Assembly: GCA_035578175.1 (NCBI GenBank)
Contig: JAQMRL010000014.1
Span: 16,192,274 to 16,256,273, forward strand
Direction of reading: 5' to 3'
Source: Catonia carolina
Lineage: Eukaryota; Arthropoda; Insecta; Hemiptera; Achilidae
DNA length: 64,000 nt
Positions 21,100 to 31,411 of the stretch are shown here, in pieces (within the stretch, counting starts at the first letter, position 1; each line of letters starts with the position of its first letter). A program made the translations under genes and the position numbers. The notes under the pieces were generated by a model that did not search any database, was not told the DNA's origin, and was given only the letters and a program-made list of their open reading frames with translations.

Positions 21100-21578
21100 A
21101 TAAATTTATAAATTTATTCACTATCATTAACTAATTATTATTAAACGCTAATAAATTAAATCTCGACTTAACAATTAATTTAAATACAAACAACGACATC
21201 ATAATTTCATATCACAATGAAAGATGCTTAACCTATAACCTTTTTTATTTTGATTAAAAAAAAAACAAGAAAACAAACACTTTACTATTCCAACACTATT
21301 AATAAATTATGCATACATGAATACATTACGAAGTCAGACTGTACTGTTTTATGAAATGACGTTATAAAATCAGTTAAACCCAATAGACGCCAGTTATAGA
21401 ATAATTATATCCAATTATAATGACATTAATACAATCTAATTATTAATACAATTTAGTCGGCTTTAAAATAAGCACAATATATGCGTGAGAAGACTGGGGT
21501 TAGTACTGATTAAATAAACGTCAAACAATACATTGAATTTCAGAAACGCTTGCACGCACATATTATTATCTACCAAAT
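21100..21578. other. Unclassified AT-rich interval
   Basis: No gene or repeat recognised. Confidence 0.45.
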
Positions 21579-21886
21579 ATCTGGTGTGAAACACTCACAC
21601 AACTTTCTATTGCCAATGCAAATAATGCCCAATATAATTTAATATTAGTAATAAAACATTAAAAATAAACAAAAAACTAACCTCATAAAACATAGCCTTA
21701 TTTTAAATCATAAATGAAGGATGTAAATGAAAATCAACCTTAGTTACGCTTAAAAATACGGAAATCACTCTTTCACGCTAAACTAGGGTCTGTAGAGAAA
21801 AATGCTTTAAATAAAAGTTGTAGATCTTTTAATTTCCTATAAATTTGATTATAAAAACTTTGTCGTAAAATGTATGCTAAGGCTGG
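21579..21886 (+). repeat. R1 5' part, cut by a transposon
   Basis: Runs from tctggtgtgaaacactcaca to tgtatgctaaggctg, where transposase sequence begins. Confidence 0.88.
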
Positions 21887-22631
21887 ATTATCACTATCTT
21901 CCGCTTTAAGGGCTACAAAAAAATTAAATCTGTATCCTTACCGCATCGATGTCGTTCATGAACTGAAAGAAGTTGACCATGGGAAACGTATACAGTATTA
22001 TCGTTGGATACGTTCTCTTGTTAATGACAACGGTGTTGAAATATTGGATCGTGTTTATTTCAGTGACGAAGCATGGTTCCACCTGGATGGTTACATCAAC
22101 AGCCAAAACTGTCGAATATGGAACCATAATCCTCACACATTTCATGAACGTCCACTACATGCACGTAAAATTGGTGTTTGGTGTGCGATCTCCCGGCGTC
22201 GTATTGTTGGGCTTTTATTTTTCGACACATCTGTAAAGGGTGTGGTGTACCGCAACTTAATTGAACAATTTATAGCGTTGTTAGAATTACACGATCGAGA
22301 TTGTTGGTTTCAGCAGGATAACGCAACGTGCCATACTTCTACTGAAACTTTGAATATGTTACGAGAATTTTTTGGCCATCGTGTGATATCAAACGGATTG
22401 TGGCCACCAAGATCCCCAGATCTTACTCCTGCGGATTTTTTTCTTTGGGGGAATTTACAGAGTAAGGTTTTTAAAAACAATCCTCATACAATTGAAGAAT
22501 TGAAGGCTAATATTGAAAGTGAGATTACAAACATTAATGAGCAAACACTACGAAAAGTGGCTGCAAATGTTATGAAACGTGTCCGAACTTGCATTACAAG
22601 CGGAGGAAGTCATTTTGAACATTTATTGTGA
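21870..22631 (+). CDS. Transposase, catalytic domain intact, N terminus missing
   Basis: The product would be a DDE/D transposase that cuts and pastes DNA at TA sites. The 253-residue frame has FSDEAWFHLDGY (D66), WFQQDNATCH (D150) and PPRSPDLTPADFFLWG (D189), so all three acidic residues are present with 38 residues between the second and third. That spacing differs from the mariners in this window (34). The N-terminal helix-turn-helix region of about 100-120 residues is absent; the first recognisable segment is SLSSALRATKKLNLYPYRI. The start codon and first five or six codons come from R1. The frame has no stop or shift up to its own stop and a short 3' untranslated stretch, which suggests a fairly recent insertion. 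It is unlikely to bind its own ends without the HTH. Confidence 0.85.
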   Translation: MYAKAGLSLSSALRATKKLNLYPYRIDVVHELKEVDHGKRIQYYRWIRSLVNDNGVEILDRVYFSDEAWFHLDGYINSQNCRIWNHNPHTFHERPLHARKIGVWCAISRRRIVGLLFFDTSVKGVVYRNLIEQFIALLELHDRDCWFQQDNATCHTSTETLNMLREFFGHRVISNGLWPPRSPDLTPADFFLWGNLQSKVFKNNPHTIEELKANIESEITNINEQTLRKVAANVMKRVRTCITSGGSHFEHLL

Positions 22632-22752
22632 AGTTTTAAAGGTAATCTGAATGTTATAAAGGTAATAATTACATACCGTATAATTTGTAATTACTTAATG
22701 AAATAAATTAGCGTTCTCAAACTTCGAAGTGCGTCCTTTTTGAAACACCCGT
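21887..22752 (+). mobile_element. Tc1/mariner-superfamily element, 5' truncated
   Basis: The right end is a terminal repeat reading inward acgggtgtttcaaaaaggac, followed by TA (22753-22754). The same terminus flanks the composite element at 56672-57946. The left terminus and the first third of the transposase gene are missing; the sequence joins R1 directly. Confidence 0.8.
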
Positions 22753-22800
22753 TAATATTAGGTTATATTTTTAATTATTTTCATTGGCAAGAGAAAGTTA
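22753..22800 (-). repeat. R1 terminal fragment
   Basis: attaggttatatttttaatt...ggcaagagaaagtt is the palindrome end of minus-oriented R1 without its last 20 bases. It is in the opposite orientation to the R1 piece left of the transposon. Confidence 0.7.
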
Positions 22801-23580
22801 AAATAAAGCGTTTAAAGATAAATTCTTTTAGTTTAATAGGTTATTTTTGAAGAAATATCTTATTTACGGAAGTAAATTCTACATAATATGAATCTCGGTG
22901 ACCCGTAAAAAAGTTGACAACACATTTTTTTTGTTCAGTGTTCTTTTTTTTTAATATGAAGTCCATGACCGAACAAACACCTACGCTGAGAACAATAATT
23001 CCCTTTGGTTGTGGTTTTGTGGCGCCTGATACATGAAGTTGCCGCACCTATTTAATTTACATATTTAGTAGATACCGCCAGTCTCTAGTTTACTATAAAA
23101 CGAGCATACAACGTACCACTGTATGGGGAAGAGAAGCTTTAACTAGACTCGCTTTTAACAGAACATTTTAACGTTATTTTAACACTTGATTTATTACATT
23201 ATTCTTTTCGTCTCCTTCTTAAATAGCTTACCTTTAAATTCTTCTTCTTTTCATTTTCATTGTTCTTAGTTTTGAGTTGTATATCATCTTGCATAACTTA
23301 ACTCTTATAACTTCAACATTGTTTTACCTAATAATGTTTAATATGTTTCGTACTTGAGAACAAAAAAAGCACACACACGTACGTCACCATTTAATTTATG
23401 TGTTAATATTATTTTTAATTTGACAAATAATTTCGCTTTGTTTAATAAACGTTTTGTCTTTAAAATTTATTTACACATATTGTTTGATACAATATTGTAT
23501 TATTAACGGAAATAAGTTAAATAAATTGTTTACGAAACAATACATAATGTATTGCATAGTTCATTCATTTTTACGTTTAA
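22801..23580. other. Unclassified AT-rich interval
   Basis: No recognised gene or repeat; open frames stay below 70 codons. Confidence 0.45.
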
Positions 23581-23582
23581 TA

Positions 23583-23855
23583 CTTTCTCTTGCCATGTCG
23601 ATTTTTCAAAATCGAGTTTTCACTGGGTATACACGTTTTCAGACTCCTGAACCCAAAAAACATGTTTTTAGCGATTTCTCCCTCACTCTATCTCTCTCTC
23701 ACTCGCGTGTGTGCGCGCGCACAACACCACCCCGCACGCGTGTACGTGCGTGCGCGAGCGTACGAAATTGAAACTTAAATTAGGTACTACTACACCGCAC
23801 ATGAACATTTCCATCAATATCGGTCAACCGGAAGAAGTAGTTTATTCGTGTTATT
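23583..23855 (-). repeat. R1 distal fragment
   Basis: Starts tactttctcttgccatgtcg (hairpin lost by deletion) and stops at gtagtttattcgtgttatt, where a second R1 begins in the same orientation. The microsatellite position holds a mixed ctctct/gtgtgcgcgc/cgcacgcgtg tract. Confidence 0.85.
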
Positions 23856-24148
23856 TACTTTCTCTTGCTTGTATGAATATATAAGAAGGAAAGTATTGTT
23901 TTCATGTCGATTTTTCAAAATCGAGTTTTCACCGGATCTACACGTTTACAGACCCCCTGAACCCAAAAAACATGTTTTAGCGATTGGTCTGTGTCTGTGT
24001 GTGTGTGTGTGTGTGTGCGCGCGCGCGTACAGAATATCTCAAGAAAACACATCGTACGAACTTGAAACTTAAGTTACATACCACTACCGGACGCGTCACG
24101 AACATTTTCATCAAAATCGATCAACCAGAAGCAGCAGTTTATTCGTGT

Positions 24149-24345
24149 GAATCCTGAATCCTGGTTGAGAGGGCTGAGAAGCCCTATGATGGCGACATCG
24201 TGTTAAGGAACACCTGGTCGCTCGGGGAACAAAATTTACGGAATAATTGCAACCTCATGAAATTTAGGGGGAATTTTATAGTTTAAAAATAGGAAATAGG
24301 ATTCTGGCTCTTGCGGGATTGGGACTGGGACTTCAAAGGAGGTAA
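24149..24345 (-). mobile_element. LINE 3' end, 5' truncated, with GGATTCA tail
   Basis: Read on the minus strand the insert ends ccaggattcaggattc, a short (GGATTCA) tail, and the R1 sequence acacgaataaa occurs on both sides as an 11-base target-site duplication. The same sequence in the opposite orientation lies at 25415-25613. No coding region is included. Confidence 0.75.
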
Positions 24346-24514
24346 TTTTATTCGTGTCATTTTTCACTATTTTGCGATTTTCTCAAAAACTGGTCCTACG
24401 ATTTTTTTTAAAAATCGCCTGGTTTACTAAATTCTTTATGCTTTACAAGATAGGGTAGGCGTCATGTTTGCTAAAATTATTGGAGAGGCTGTTTTTACGT
24501 CAAAAAAATTGTTT

Positions 24515-24680
24515 TTTAAAACAATTAAGCTGACTTGAATTAAGCTGACGCTTTTCGGAGGGCCTGGCGTGCTGATAATGCCAGCATTATACACGATTGA
24601 AGCATTTATGAACAAAGCAGGTAGAGGAGTAAAAGACACTATACTAATTTTCACGGCTGATGAGCTCTGAGATTGATGTA
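24515..24680 (+). repeat. Family C-related fragment inside R1
   Basis: gacgcttttcggagggcctggcg followed by gcatttatgaacaaagcagg and cacggctgatgagctctgag is shared with 26955-27095. It is a diverged or rearranged family C derivative. Confidence 0.6.
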
Positions 24681-25135
24681 ATAAAATTTGTAGGTAATTT
24701 AAAATCCGACAACTTTTATTTCAAACATTATTTTGTACAACGCTTAGTTTAGCGGTAATTAGCGATTTTATGTTTTTTTTCTCACGAATACGTGTGAAAA
24801 ATCGATTTTTTAAATTTCAGCCTTAGTATGCATTTTACGACAAAAATGTAGGCCTATATAATAAAATGTATAAGAAATTAAAAGATCTACAACTTTTATT
24901 CAAAGAATTTTTCTCTACAGAGTTTAGCGTGAAAGAGTGATTTTCCGTATTTTTAAGCCAAACTTAGGTTGATTTTCATTTTGCGTCTTTTACTCATGAT
25001 TATAATAAGATTATGTTTTTTGAGGTTGGTTTTTTTGTTTACTTCTAACGTTTTATTACTAATATTAGGTTTTATTGTTAATTATTTGCATTGGCAAGAG
25101 AAAGTTGTGGGAGTGTTTCACACCAGATTTTTTGT

Positions 25136-25613
25136 ATCCTGAAAACTAGGAGATCCGAGTGTAATCCGAGTGTTTGGCCGGTGATTATGCCAAACTCTAC
25201 CCTTTCCGTCTCCCCTGAAATCATAAACTAACCCCTACCTTAAATTATACCTTTAGTCCACGTTCAGTAAAATGCATGCCTTCCCCTCACCAAGATAATA
25301 GGCCTCCCACAAAACAGAAAAAAGGCCACTGAAAAATAAAATAAAATAAAAGAGCTGCTCTTAAACCCACTTGTCCCTTAATTTAAATTTTCCACAAATA
25401 ACTTCTAAAAATAAATTACCTCCTTTCAAGTCCCAGTTCCAATGTCCCACGAACCAGAATCCTATTTCCTATTTAAACTATAAAATTCCCCCTAAATTTC
25501 TTGAGGTTGCAATTATTCTGTTATATTGTTCCCCGAGCGACCAGGTGTTCCTTAACACGATGTCGCCATCATAGGGCTTCTTAGCCCTCTCAACCAGGAT
25601 TCAGGATTCAGTG
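25136..25613 (+). mobile_element. LINE 3' region with GGATTCA tail
   Basis: The last 200 bases (25415-25613) are the reverse complement of 24149-24345 and end ccaggattcaggattca. Upstream sequence (25140-25415) is probably more of the same 3' untranslated region, by continuity. No reverse-transcriptase motif is left. Confidence 0.6.
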
Positions 25614-25655
25614 TAAATAATTTTAAACACTCCACCTCCCTGTTATGGGCATTAT
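25614..25655 (-). repeat. Family C 5'-end scrap
   Basis: aaacactccacctccctgtt and atgggcat are the minus-strand 5' end of family C. Confidence 0.6.
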
Positions 25656-26135
25656 GAAAAATCTATTAAAACAAATTCAAACGGCTAAACCACAATGGGA
25701 GCTTAAATACAACAAACCGTTTACGGAATCAAATAGAGTAATTTGCCAGGAGTAGATGCAATTCATTTTTCTACTGCAAATTGTACTGGTTTGGTATACG
25801 ATAATGATACGCTATTTATATATGAGACACTCCTACTTTTCACGCCCATTTCATTTGTAACTTGTAATTTTATTTCTACACATTCATATTTTTTACTAAC
25901 TTTTTTTTTTGATGGTATTGAAAGAGATTGATGTTGTATGTAACATGATTATATGGTATAACGTTCATTATTATTACCTGTTTTGAAATGCGTCATTATA
26001 AATGATGTGTAGTTCATGTGTGAGTCGTTCATAGATTGTGTATTGGGATAGTTCATTCTAGACGTCTTCTAGACTGGTTTTTTTTTTGCTTGACGTATGA
26101 AAAATTGTTATAGATATTTTATAAAATAGAAATTC
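25656..26135. other. Unclassified AT-rich interval
   Basis: Nothing recognised. Confidence 0.4.
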
Positions 26136-26410
26136 TGTAAACAGGCAGGTGTAGTGTTAAATTCACTAGCTTTTGATCTGATAGTTCAAGGGATACAAAA
26201 TATAGTTCTATCTCTTATCCCATGGTTACCCAATTATATGATTGAAGTATTTAAGAACAGTAGAGGTATAGGTATAAAATACACTAGTCAAAGTTATCTG
26301 TTCTGAGAGTAATGAATTTCATTATGCAGCCACACCATTTGGAGAATTAAGTGAAGTGTAATTTGCAGGGTGGAAAGTAAACGCTTTTCGGAGGGCCTGG
26401 GATGCTGATA
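26136..26410 (+). repeat. Family C copy, 3' truncated
   Basis: From aaacaggcaggtgtagtgtt to gagggcctgggatgctgataa. It is more diverged than the nested copy to its right. Confidence 0.75.
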
Positions 26411-27095
26411 ATGCCAACATTATTTGTACAACTGAAACATTTATGAACAGAAGAGGTATAGGTGTAAAAGACACCAGTCAAAGTTATCTACTCTAAGAGT
26501 AATGAATTTCATTATACAGCCATACCAAGTGGTGCTGCCCATAACAGACAGGTGGAGTGTCAAATTATTTACACTCAATCTGTTAGTTGCAGGGCTAAAA
26601 TAAATAGTTCTGTTTTTTATCACATGGTCAGCCAATTAAATGACTGAATCATTTAAGAACAGAAGAGGTAGAGGTGTAAAAGACACTAATCAGAGTTATC
26701 TCCTCTGAAAGTAATGAATTTCATTATACAGCTAGACCCTGTGGCGAATGAAGTGAAGTTGTCATTTGCAGAGTGGAAAATATGTGCTTTTCAGAGGGCC
26801 CGGCATGCTGATAAGCATAGTTTTTCACTCAGTGAGGAAGGCAATGGTAAACCACCTCACTCCTTGTTTTACTTAGTAAAACCTCTAAAGGTTCAAACCA
26901 GCCTTTCGGCTGTTGACCGAAACAACAACACCAAGTGGTGAATAAAGTGAAAGTGTAATTTGCAGGGTGGAAAACTGACGCTTTTCGGAGGGCCTGGCGT
27001 GCTGATAATACCAGGATTATACACGATTGAAGCATTTAAGAACAGAGCAGGTAGAAGTGTAAAAGACACTATACTAATTTTCACGGCTGATGAGC
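26411..27095 (+). repeat. Older family C derivative, split by a younger copy
   Basis: Pieces 26411-26534 and 26930-27095 flank the young copy. They contain two successive rearranged C segments (aagaggtataggtgtaaaag; then gaataaagtgaaagtgtaat and cacggctgatgagctc). Confidence 0.65.
26535..26929 (+). repeat. Family C, complete reference copy
   Basis: This 395-base element starts ctgcccataacagacaggtg and ends ttgaccgaaacaacaaca. It is bounded by an exact 11-base duplication, accaagtggtg (26524-26534 and 26930-26940). The 3' tail is a short AAC run. A duplication of variable length plus a simple-repeat tail indicates a retroposed SINE-like element. A B-box-like gttcaaacc lies near the 3' end, but I see no convincing A-box, so its parent RNA is unknown. 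No coding capacity. Confidence 0.88.
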
Positions 27096-27215
27096 TCTAA
27101 ACGTACGCATTGCCGCCTACCCACTTTATAGCTAGCCAATTATTTGCCGGCAATGTTGCCAACACTTGCTCTCGTAAATCTTATATTTTTCGTCAGCCAT
27201 TTTTCTAATCTTTCA
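27096..27215 (-). repeat. Repeat E, minus copy
   Basis: Reverse complement of about 32464-32585: shared ggctgacgaaaaatataag / acgagagcaa / caacgttgc / ggctagctat / aagcgggtag / tacgtttagagctc motifs. Unclassified. Confidence 0.65.
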
Positions 27216-27523
27216 ATTACAATTACAATCCATAAACATACAACCAGCAGATTATATTATAAAGTATTTCACGTTAAAACGCTCTATAATTAATGTGTTC
27301 AGTACGAGATGCAAGACACGAGTGAACTACTGCGGCTCTTATACGCATGCGCGCGTAATACTTGTCAGGCTGAAACATTCGTACAATCTGACAACGCTGC
27401 AAATGTTCTGAATAGTCTAAACGCGTGGAACAGCAGAGCTCATCAACCGTCAAAAGCATTATAGTCACTCCTCCTCTTAGTCCTCCTCTGAGATTAATGA
27501 ATTTCATTATACAGCCTGACCTT
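27216..27523. other. Interval with a family C scrap
   Basis: 27488-27523 (gagattaatgaatttcatta) is family C-like; the rest is unclassified, with a CpG-containing stretch (acgcatgcgcgcgtaatac). Confidence 0.4.
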
Positions 27524-27840
27524 GCAGCGTTGTCCTTCTGCACGATAACGCACGACCACTTTCTGGTGCATTGACGAAGAAATTACTGCAACAGTTTCGA
27601 TGGGAGCTTTTTGATCATCCTGACTTACCACGAGTGATTTCCATCTGTTCTCCAAACTAAAGGACTTTTTGGGCGGGAACCGCTATGGAAGTGACGGCAA
27701 ACTGAGAGAGGGTGTTAAACAACAACAAACTTAGAGTGGTTCAACAACTTGGCGTTAGCTGCGTATCCAAAGGGCATAGAAAAATTGGTGAAACTGTACG
27801 ACTGGTATTTAAAATTGTACGACGAAAATAATAAAATTCT
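27524..27840 (+). pseudogene. Mariner transposase C-terminal relic (second lineage)
   Basis: Plus-strand fragments read VVLLHDNARPLSGALTKKLL, FRWELFDHP, then in another frame NRYGSDGKLREGV and WFNNLALAAYPKGIEKLV. This is the order HDNARPH...HP.YSPDLAPSDFH...NRYGSD...WFN......GI.KLV of a mariner lineage distinct from those at 33979 and 43594. The second D-containing motif is present, the SPDLAPSD segment is destroyed, and at least two frameshifts and several stops occur. No termini are visible, so this is an old relic. Confidence 0.8.
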
Positions 27841-28336
27841 TTCCTTTAATATACGAACTCTCGTATATTAAATTTTTAATTAAGAGGAAATTGATCCAGG
27901 GATAAAGGAGAATTCAGACTATCAAGAACCGGTTTAAAAATAATACACTTCTATCAGGAAAACACAGATGATATGGACACCGAAACAGAAAGAAGAATTA
28001 CTAAAATTAAACAGTTACTTACTTAGTACACGGGCAAAATATTCAGCTGATATGGAGGAAGAAAACATCACGTGTATAGAATTATTAATCAAGCGACTTC
28101 AGACTTCATTCTTTACTTACCTGTAACACAAGAGAAACAAGAAATTAAAAAAAAGATATTAGTGTATTATTTTGTTGAACATAAAGATTAACGACAGCTG
28201 CCATATAGGACGTGACATCCGTTTGTAAAGTGTACAATAATTCCTGCAGAAGTTCCATCCGTACACGTAAGTCTCAAATACGAAACAATGTAATACAACA
28301 ATCTACAGTACAAAGTCTGTCCCAAAAGTTCGTCAT
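27841..28336. other. Unclassified A-rich interval
   Basis: Purine-rich on the plus strand, no long frame. Nothing recognised. Confidence 0.4.
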
Positions 28337-29265
28337 TTTACTTTCTCCTGCCTATGTGAATAGGCCTACATAGGAAAGAAAAGTATTGTATTCATGTCGA
28401 TTTTTTGAAATCGACTTTTCACCGGTTACACACGTTTTCACACCCCCATGAACCCAAAAATAACATGCTTTATCAATTGATATGTGTCTATGGACAAAAT
28501 ATCTCAGGAACGGAACATCGTACGAAGCTGAAACTTCAAACTTATGTTAGGTACTACTAGAGGACCCGAAACGAACATTTTCATCAAAATCGGTCCACCG
28601 GAATTAGTAGTTTATTCGTTTATTTTTCACTTTTTTGTGATTTTCTCAAAAACGGCTTCTCCGACTTTTTAAAAAATTGCCTCATTTATTGCATTTTTAT
28701 GTTCTACATGATAGGGTAGGCGCCATGTCTGCTGAAATTCTTGTGGAGGCTGTGCTCTCGCAAAAGTCTTTTTTTAAGAATTGCGGCTTTAATGTGCATT
28801 TCAGCGCACAAATGTATGTAATCAAGGTTTTAGAGAATTTAAAAACCTACAACTTTCATTTCAAACATTTTTTTGTATAGCGCTTAGTTTAGCGGTAATT
28901 AGTAATTTTCTGTTTTCTTTCCATGAAAATCTGTAAAAAATAATTTTTTTAAGATTTCAGCCGTAGTATCCATTTTACGACAAAAATGCATATAATCAAA
29001 CTTATAGGAAATTAAAAGATCTATAACCTTTTTATAAGCATTTTTCTCTACAGGGCCTAGTTTAGCCGCCAAGAGTGATTTTCCGAATTATTAAACCAAA
29101 CTAATGTTGGTTTTCATTTTGCATCATTTACTCATGATTAAAACACGATTATGTTTTTGAGGTTTTCTTTCTAGTTTTTTATATAGTGTTTTATTACTAA
29201 TGTTAGATTATATTGTTCATTATTTGCATTGGCAAGAGAAATTCGTGTGAGAGTTTCACACCAGA
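28337..29265 (-). repeat. R1 copy, full length, microsatellite lost
   Basis: Starts ttactttctcctgcctatgt and ends gtgtgagagtttcacacc. At the microsatellite position there is only atgtgtctatgg, so the tract is not obligatory. Confidence 0.92.
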
Positions 29266-29313
29266 TTATCTTTTTAGTTCAAATACTAAGGTTCTACACA
29301 TTCAGAAATCAAT

Positions 29314-29458
29314 TTAGTCTAGCATTTCATGTGGTCTTGGGTTCGAATCCCATTCCAGCACGGCATATTTTCATACGTTACAAAAAATCATTTCATCTTT
29401 CACCGTCTGCAATAGCAGTAATTGCAGAACAGTCGGACGTTAAACACAAAAAAAAAGT
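29314..29458 (+). repeat. SINE-B copy, 5' truncated
   Basis: gtggtcttgggttcgaatcc (B-box) through the body catattttcatacgttac and gtcggacgttaaacac to an A-run. The A-box half is missing. Confidence 0.8.
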
Positions 29459-30149
29459 CTAGTATTAAGTTAAAAAGATTATTGTAATTTTACGGTACTA
29501 AAAAACTGTAATAATCTAATATAAAGCAGTTTCGTTATTTATACACAAACAGATCCCGAAAGAACTTGAAATACACGTTACAATGTATGTATGTGAGTGT
29601 GATAGAGAGTAACAACGTCAACAGCTACATGAAAATCTGGTAAAAATAAATATAATATTTGTTCATTAAGTTCAAAAAAGAAATATATTTTTGAAATCAA
29701 TATCAGGGAAGTAATGACATAAAATTTTAAGTGTTGAAGTAAGCAAAAGAAAAGCGGTTGAACACAAAAGAAAATTCTTTTAAGGTATTCTATTCTTTTA
29801 GAAATACCTTCAAGGGAAAATATTATACAATAAGGTTGAAATAAAGAATTTTCTTGTGGGAAACTTAATAAAATATATTTACTACCAGAATAAAGGAATC
29901 TATGAAATAATAGTTTTCAGTATTTGCTTAAATTCCAAAGTACATAAATAATATAAAAACTTAACTTTATTCTTTCCGTGATTAACTGTTATTTGTAATA
30001 CTTGACGGAAAAAGAAGGATAACATAAGTTTCACGTGTGAATGTGTCAGTGATATCGTAGCTCACTAACGGAAAAACCGATTTTGATTTAGGTAGTTTCT
30101 TTTTATTTGAAAGGTGACTTAATCGGGAATAATTTTAGTTATAAAACAA
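29459..30149. other. Unclassified AT-rich interval
   Basis: No gene recognised. The part around 30070 (aaaaaccgattttgatttag) vaguely recalls R1 but does not align further. Confidence 0.4.
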
Positions 30150-30257
30150 CTAAAAATTAAAAACAGAAAATCACTAATTTCTGCTAAACTAAGCGTTGTA
30201 CGAAAAAATTTTTGAAATAAAATTTGTAGGTTTTTAAAGGTTCTACAAATTTGATTA
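30150..30257 (+). repeat. R1 internal fragment
   Basis: aaacagaaaatcactaattt...aaatttgtaggtttttaaag is the second internal unit of R1, cut by the mariner at its ttgattata motif. Confidence 0.75.
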
Positions 30258-30259
30258 TA

Positions 30260-31065
30260 CGAAGAGCGGCTATTAAATAACGAGACTGACGTGGTAAAAA
30301 AATTTTATTTTAATTTTATTCATAATCACTCATTGTCACCTTCAATATACACTCCTTCTCTATCCGTACAACGCTTCATGCGAATTTTTCATTGTGGTGC
30401 TGAAAGTCATCTTCTGTTAGCTCCTTCATAACACATGCCGCTCAAAAATGTTTGAAATTAAGCTCGCAAAAATGTTTGTACTGACACTTTGAACGCGATT
30501 GAAAATGACCTTAATTTTTTGGAAACGATAATAACATGTGATGAACCGTGGTTTTTTACTTATGATCCGGAAACGAAGCGCCAATACATGCACTGGAAGA
30601 GCCCAACTTCAGCGAGAGCCAAAAAAGCTAAAATGAGCAAGTCAAAATTTAAAGTAATGATGATTGTTTTTTTTTTTTTTGATATCCATAGGATTGTGTA
30701 CCTTCACTGGGTTCCTGAAGGTCAAAGAATTAATCAATGTTACTACCTTGAGGTACTTTCTAAACTACGTCAAAGAGTAAGGAAAACACTCCGAAATGTG
30801 GAAGGACAAATCATAGGTTCTCCACCAAGATAATGCGCCAGGTCATTCCGCGTATCTGTCAAGAGGTTCCTAGCCAAGTACAGCATCTCAGTGTTAAAAC
30901 ATCCATCTTATTCACCAGATCTTGCACTATGTGACTTCTACGTGTTCCCTAAGATGAAATCTGCATTAAAAGGGACAAGATTTGAGTATGTGGAACGTGT
31001 AAAAGAGAAAGCGGCACGTGTCCTGAAGGAGCTGACAGAAGATGACGTCCAGCACTGTTTACAAA
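30260..31065 (+). mobile_element. Fold-back mariner M2, right end lost
   Basis: Left terminus cgaagagcggctattaaata follows TA. Bases 30260-30442 are the inverted copy of the transposase 3' end. At gccgct|caaaaatgtttgaa the sequence switches to plus-oriented transposase, exactly the junction seen in M3 (43780). The body continues to gatgacgtccagcactgttt and then breaks off, so the right arm is truncated. Confidence 0.83.
30489..31065 (+). pseudogene. Mariner transposase, broken (in M2)
   Basis: Frame segments give CDEPWFFTYDPETKRQYMHW, HWVPEGQRINQCYYLEVLSKL and, in another frame, LKHPSYSPDLALCDFYVFPK and FEYVERVKEKAARVLKEL. The first catalytic Asp survives as CDEPWFF, and the last as SPDLALCD. 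The middle HQDNAPAH segment is frame-shifted and a stop interrupts it. N-terminal HTH coding sequence is replaced by the inverted arm. Confidence 0.8.
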
Positions 31066-31411
31066 TTGACACTTTTTTTTTGTTTCTAAAACCCGAATTT
31101 TATTTTCTAGACTTCTGATTTTGGGCCATTTACGATCGAAACCCGAACTTTCAAAGCATTATTTCTGAATTACTTTTTAATAGGAATCAAATGACACTAT
31201 ATTTATTTACAAATTACGACTTTTATTTTTTACTTATACTTTTGGGCCACTACCGGTCGAAACCGGAACTTAAAACTTATTCAAGTTTACTAACTTTTTA
31301 TGTGGATTACAAATTCGAAAACCGTTTGTTATCTTGCAGTTTCTGACATGTATACGTGTGCCGGACGGACAAAGGGGAATGATGATGATGATGATGAAGA
31401 CAATTTTAAAA
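31066..31411. other. Unclassified interval with an internal repeat
   Basis: Two similar segments (ttttgggccatttacgatcg-aaacccgaactt and tttgggccactaccggtcg-aaaccggaactt) lie about 115 bases apart. A (GAT)n run is at 31377-31397. Confidence 0.45.

Larger units (their letters stand above)
23856..25131 (-). repeat. R1 copy with two insertions
   Basis: It begins tactttctcttgcttgtatg and ends gggagtgtttcacaccag. It is interrupted by a LINE 3' end (about 24149-24345) and a family C piece (about 24515-24680). Confidence 0.88.

Noticed and set aside
22841..23047. 68-codon minus frame after the transposon
   Set aside because: Short, no similarity that I recognise.
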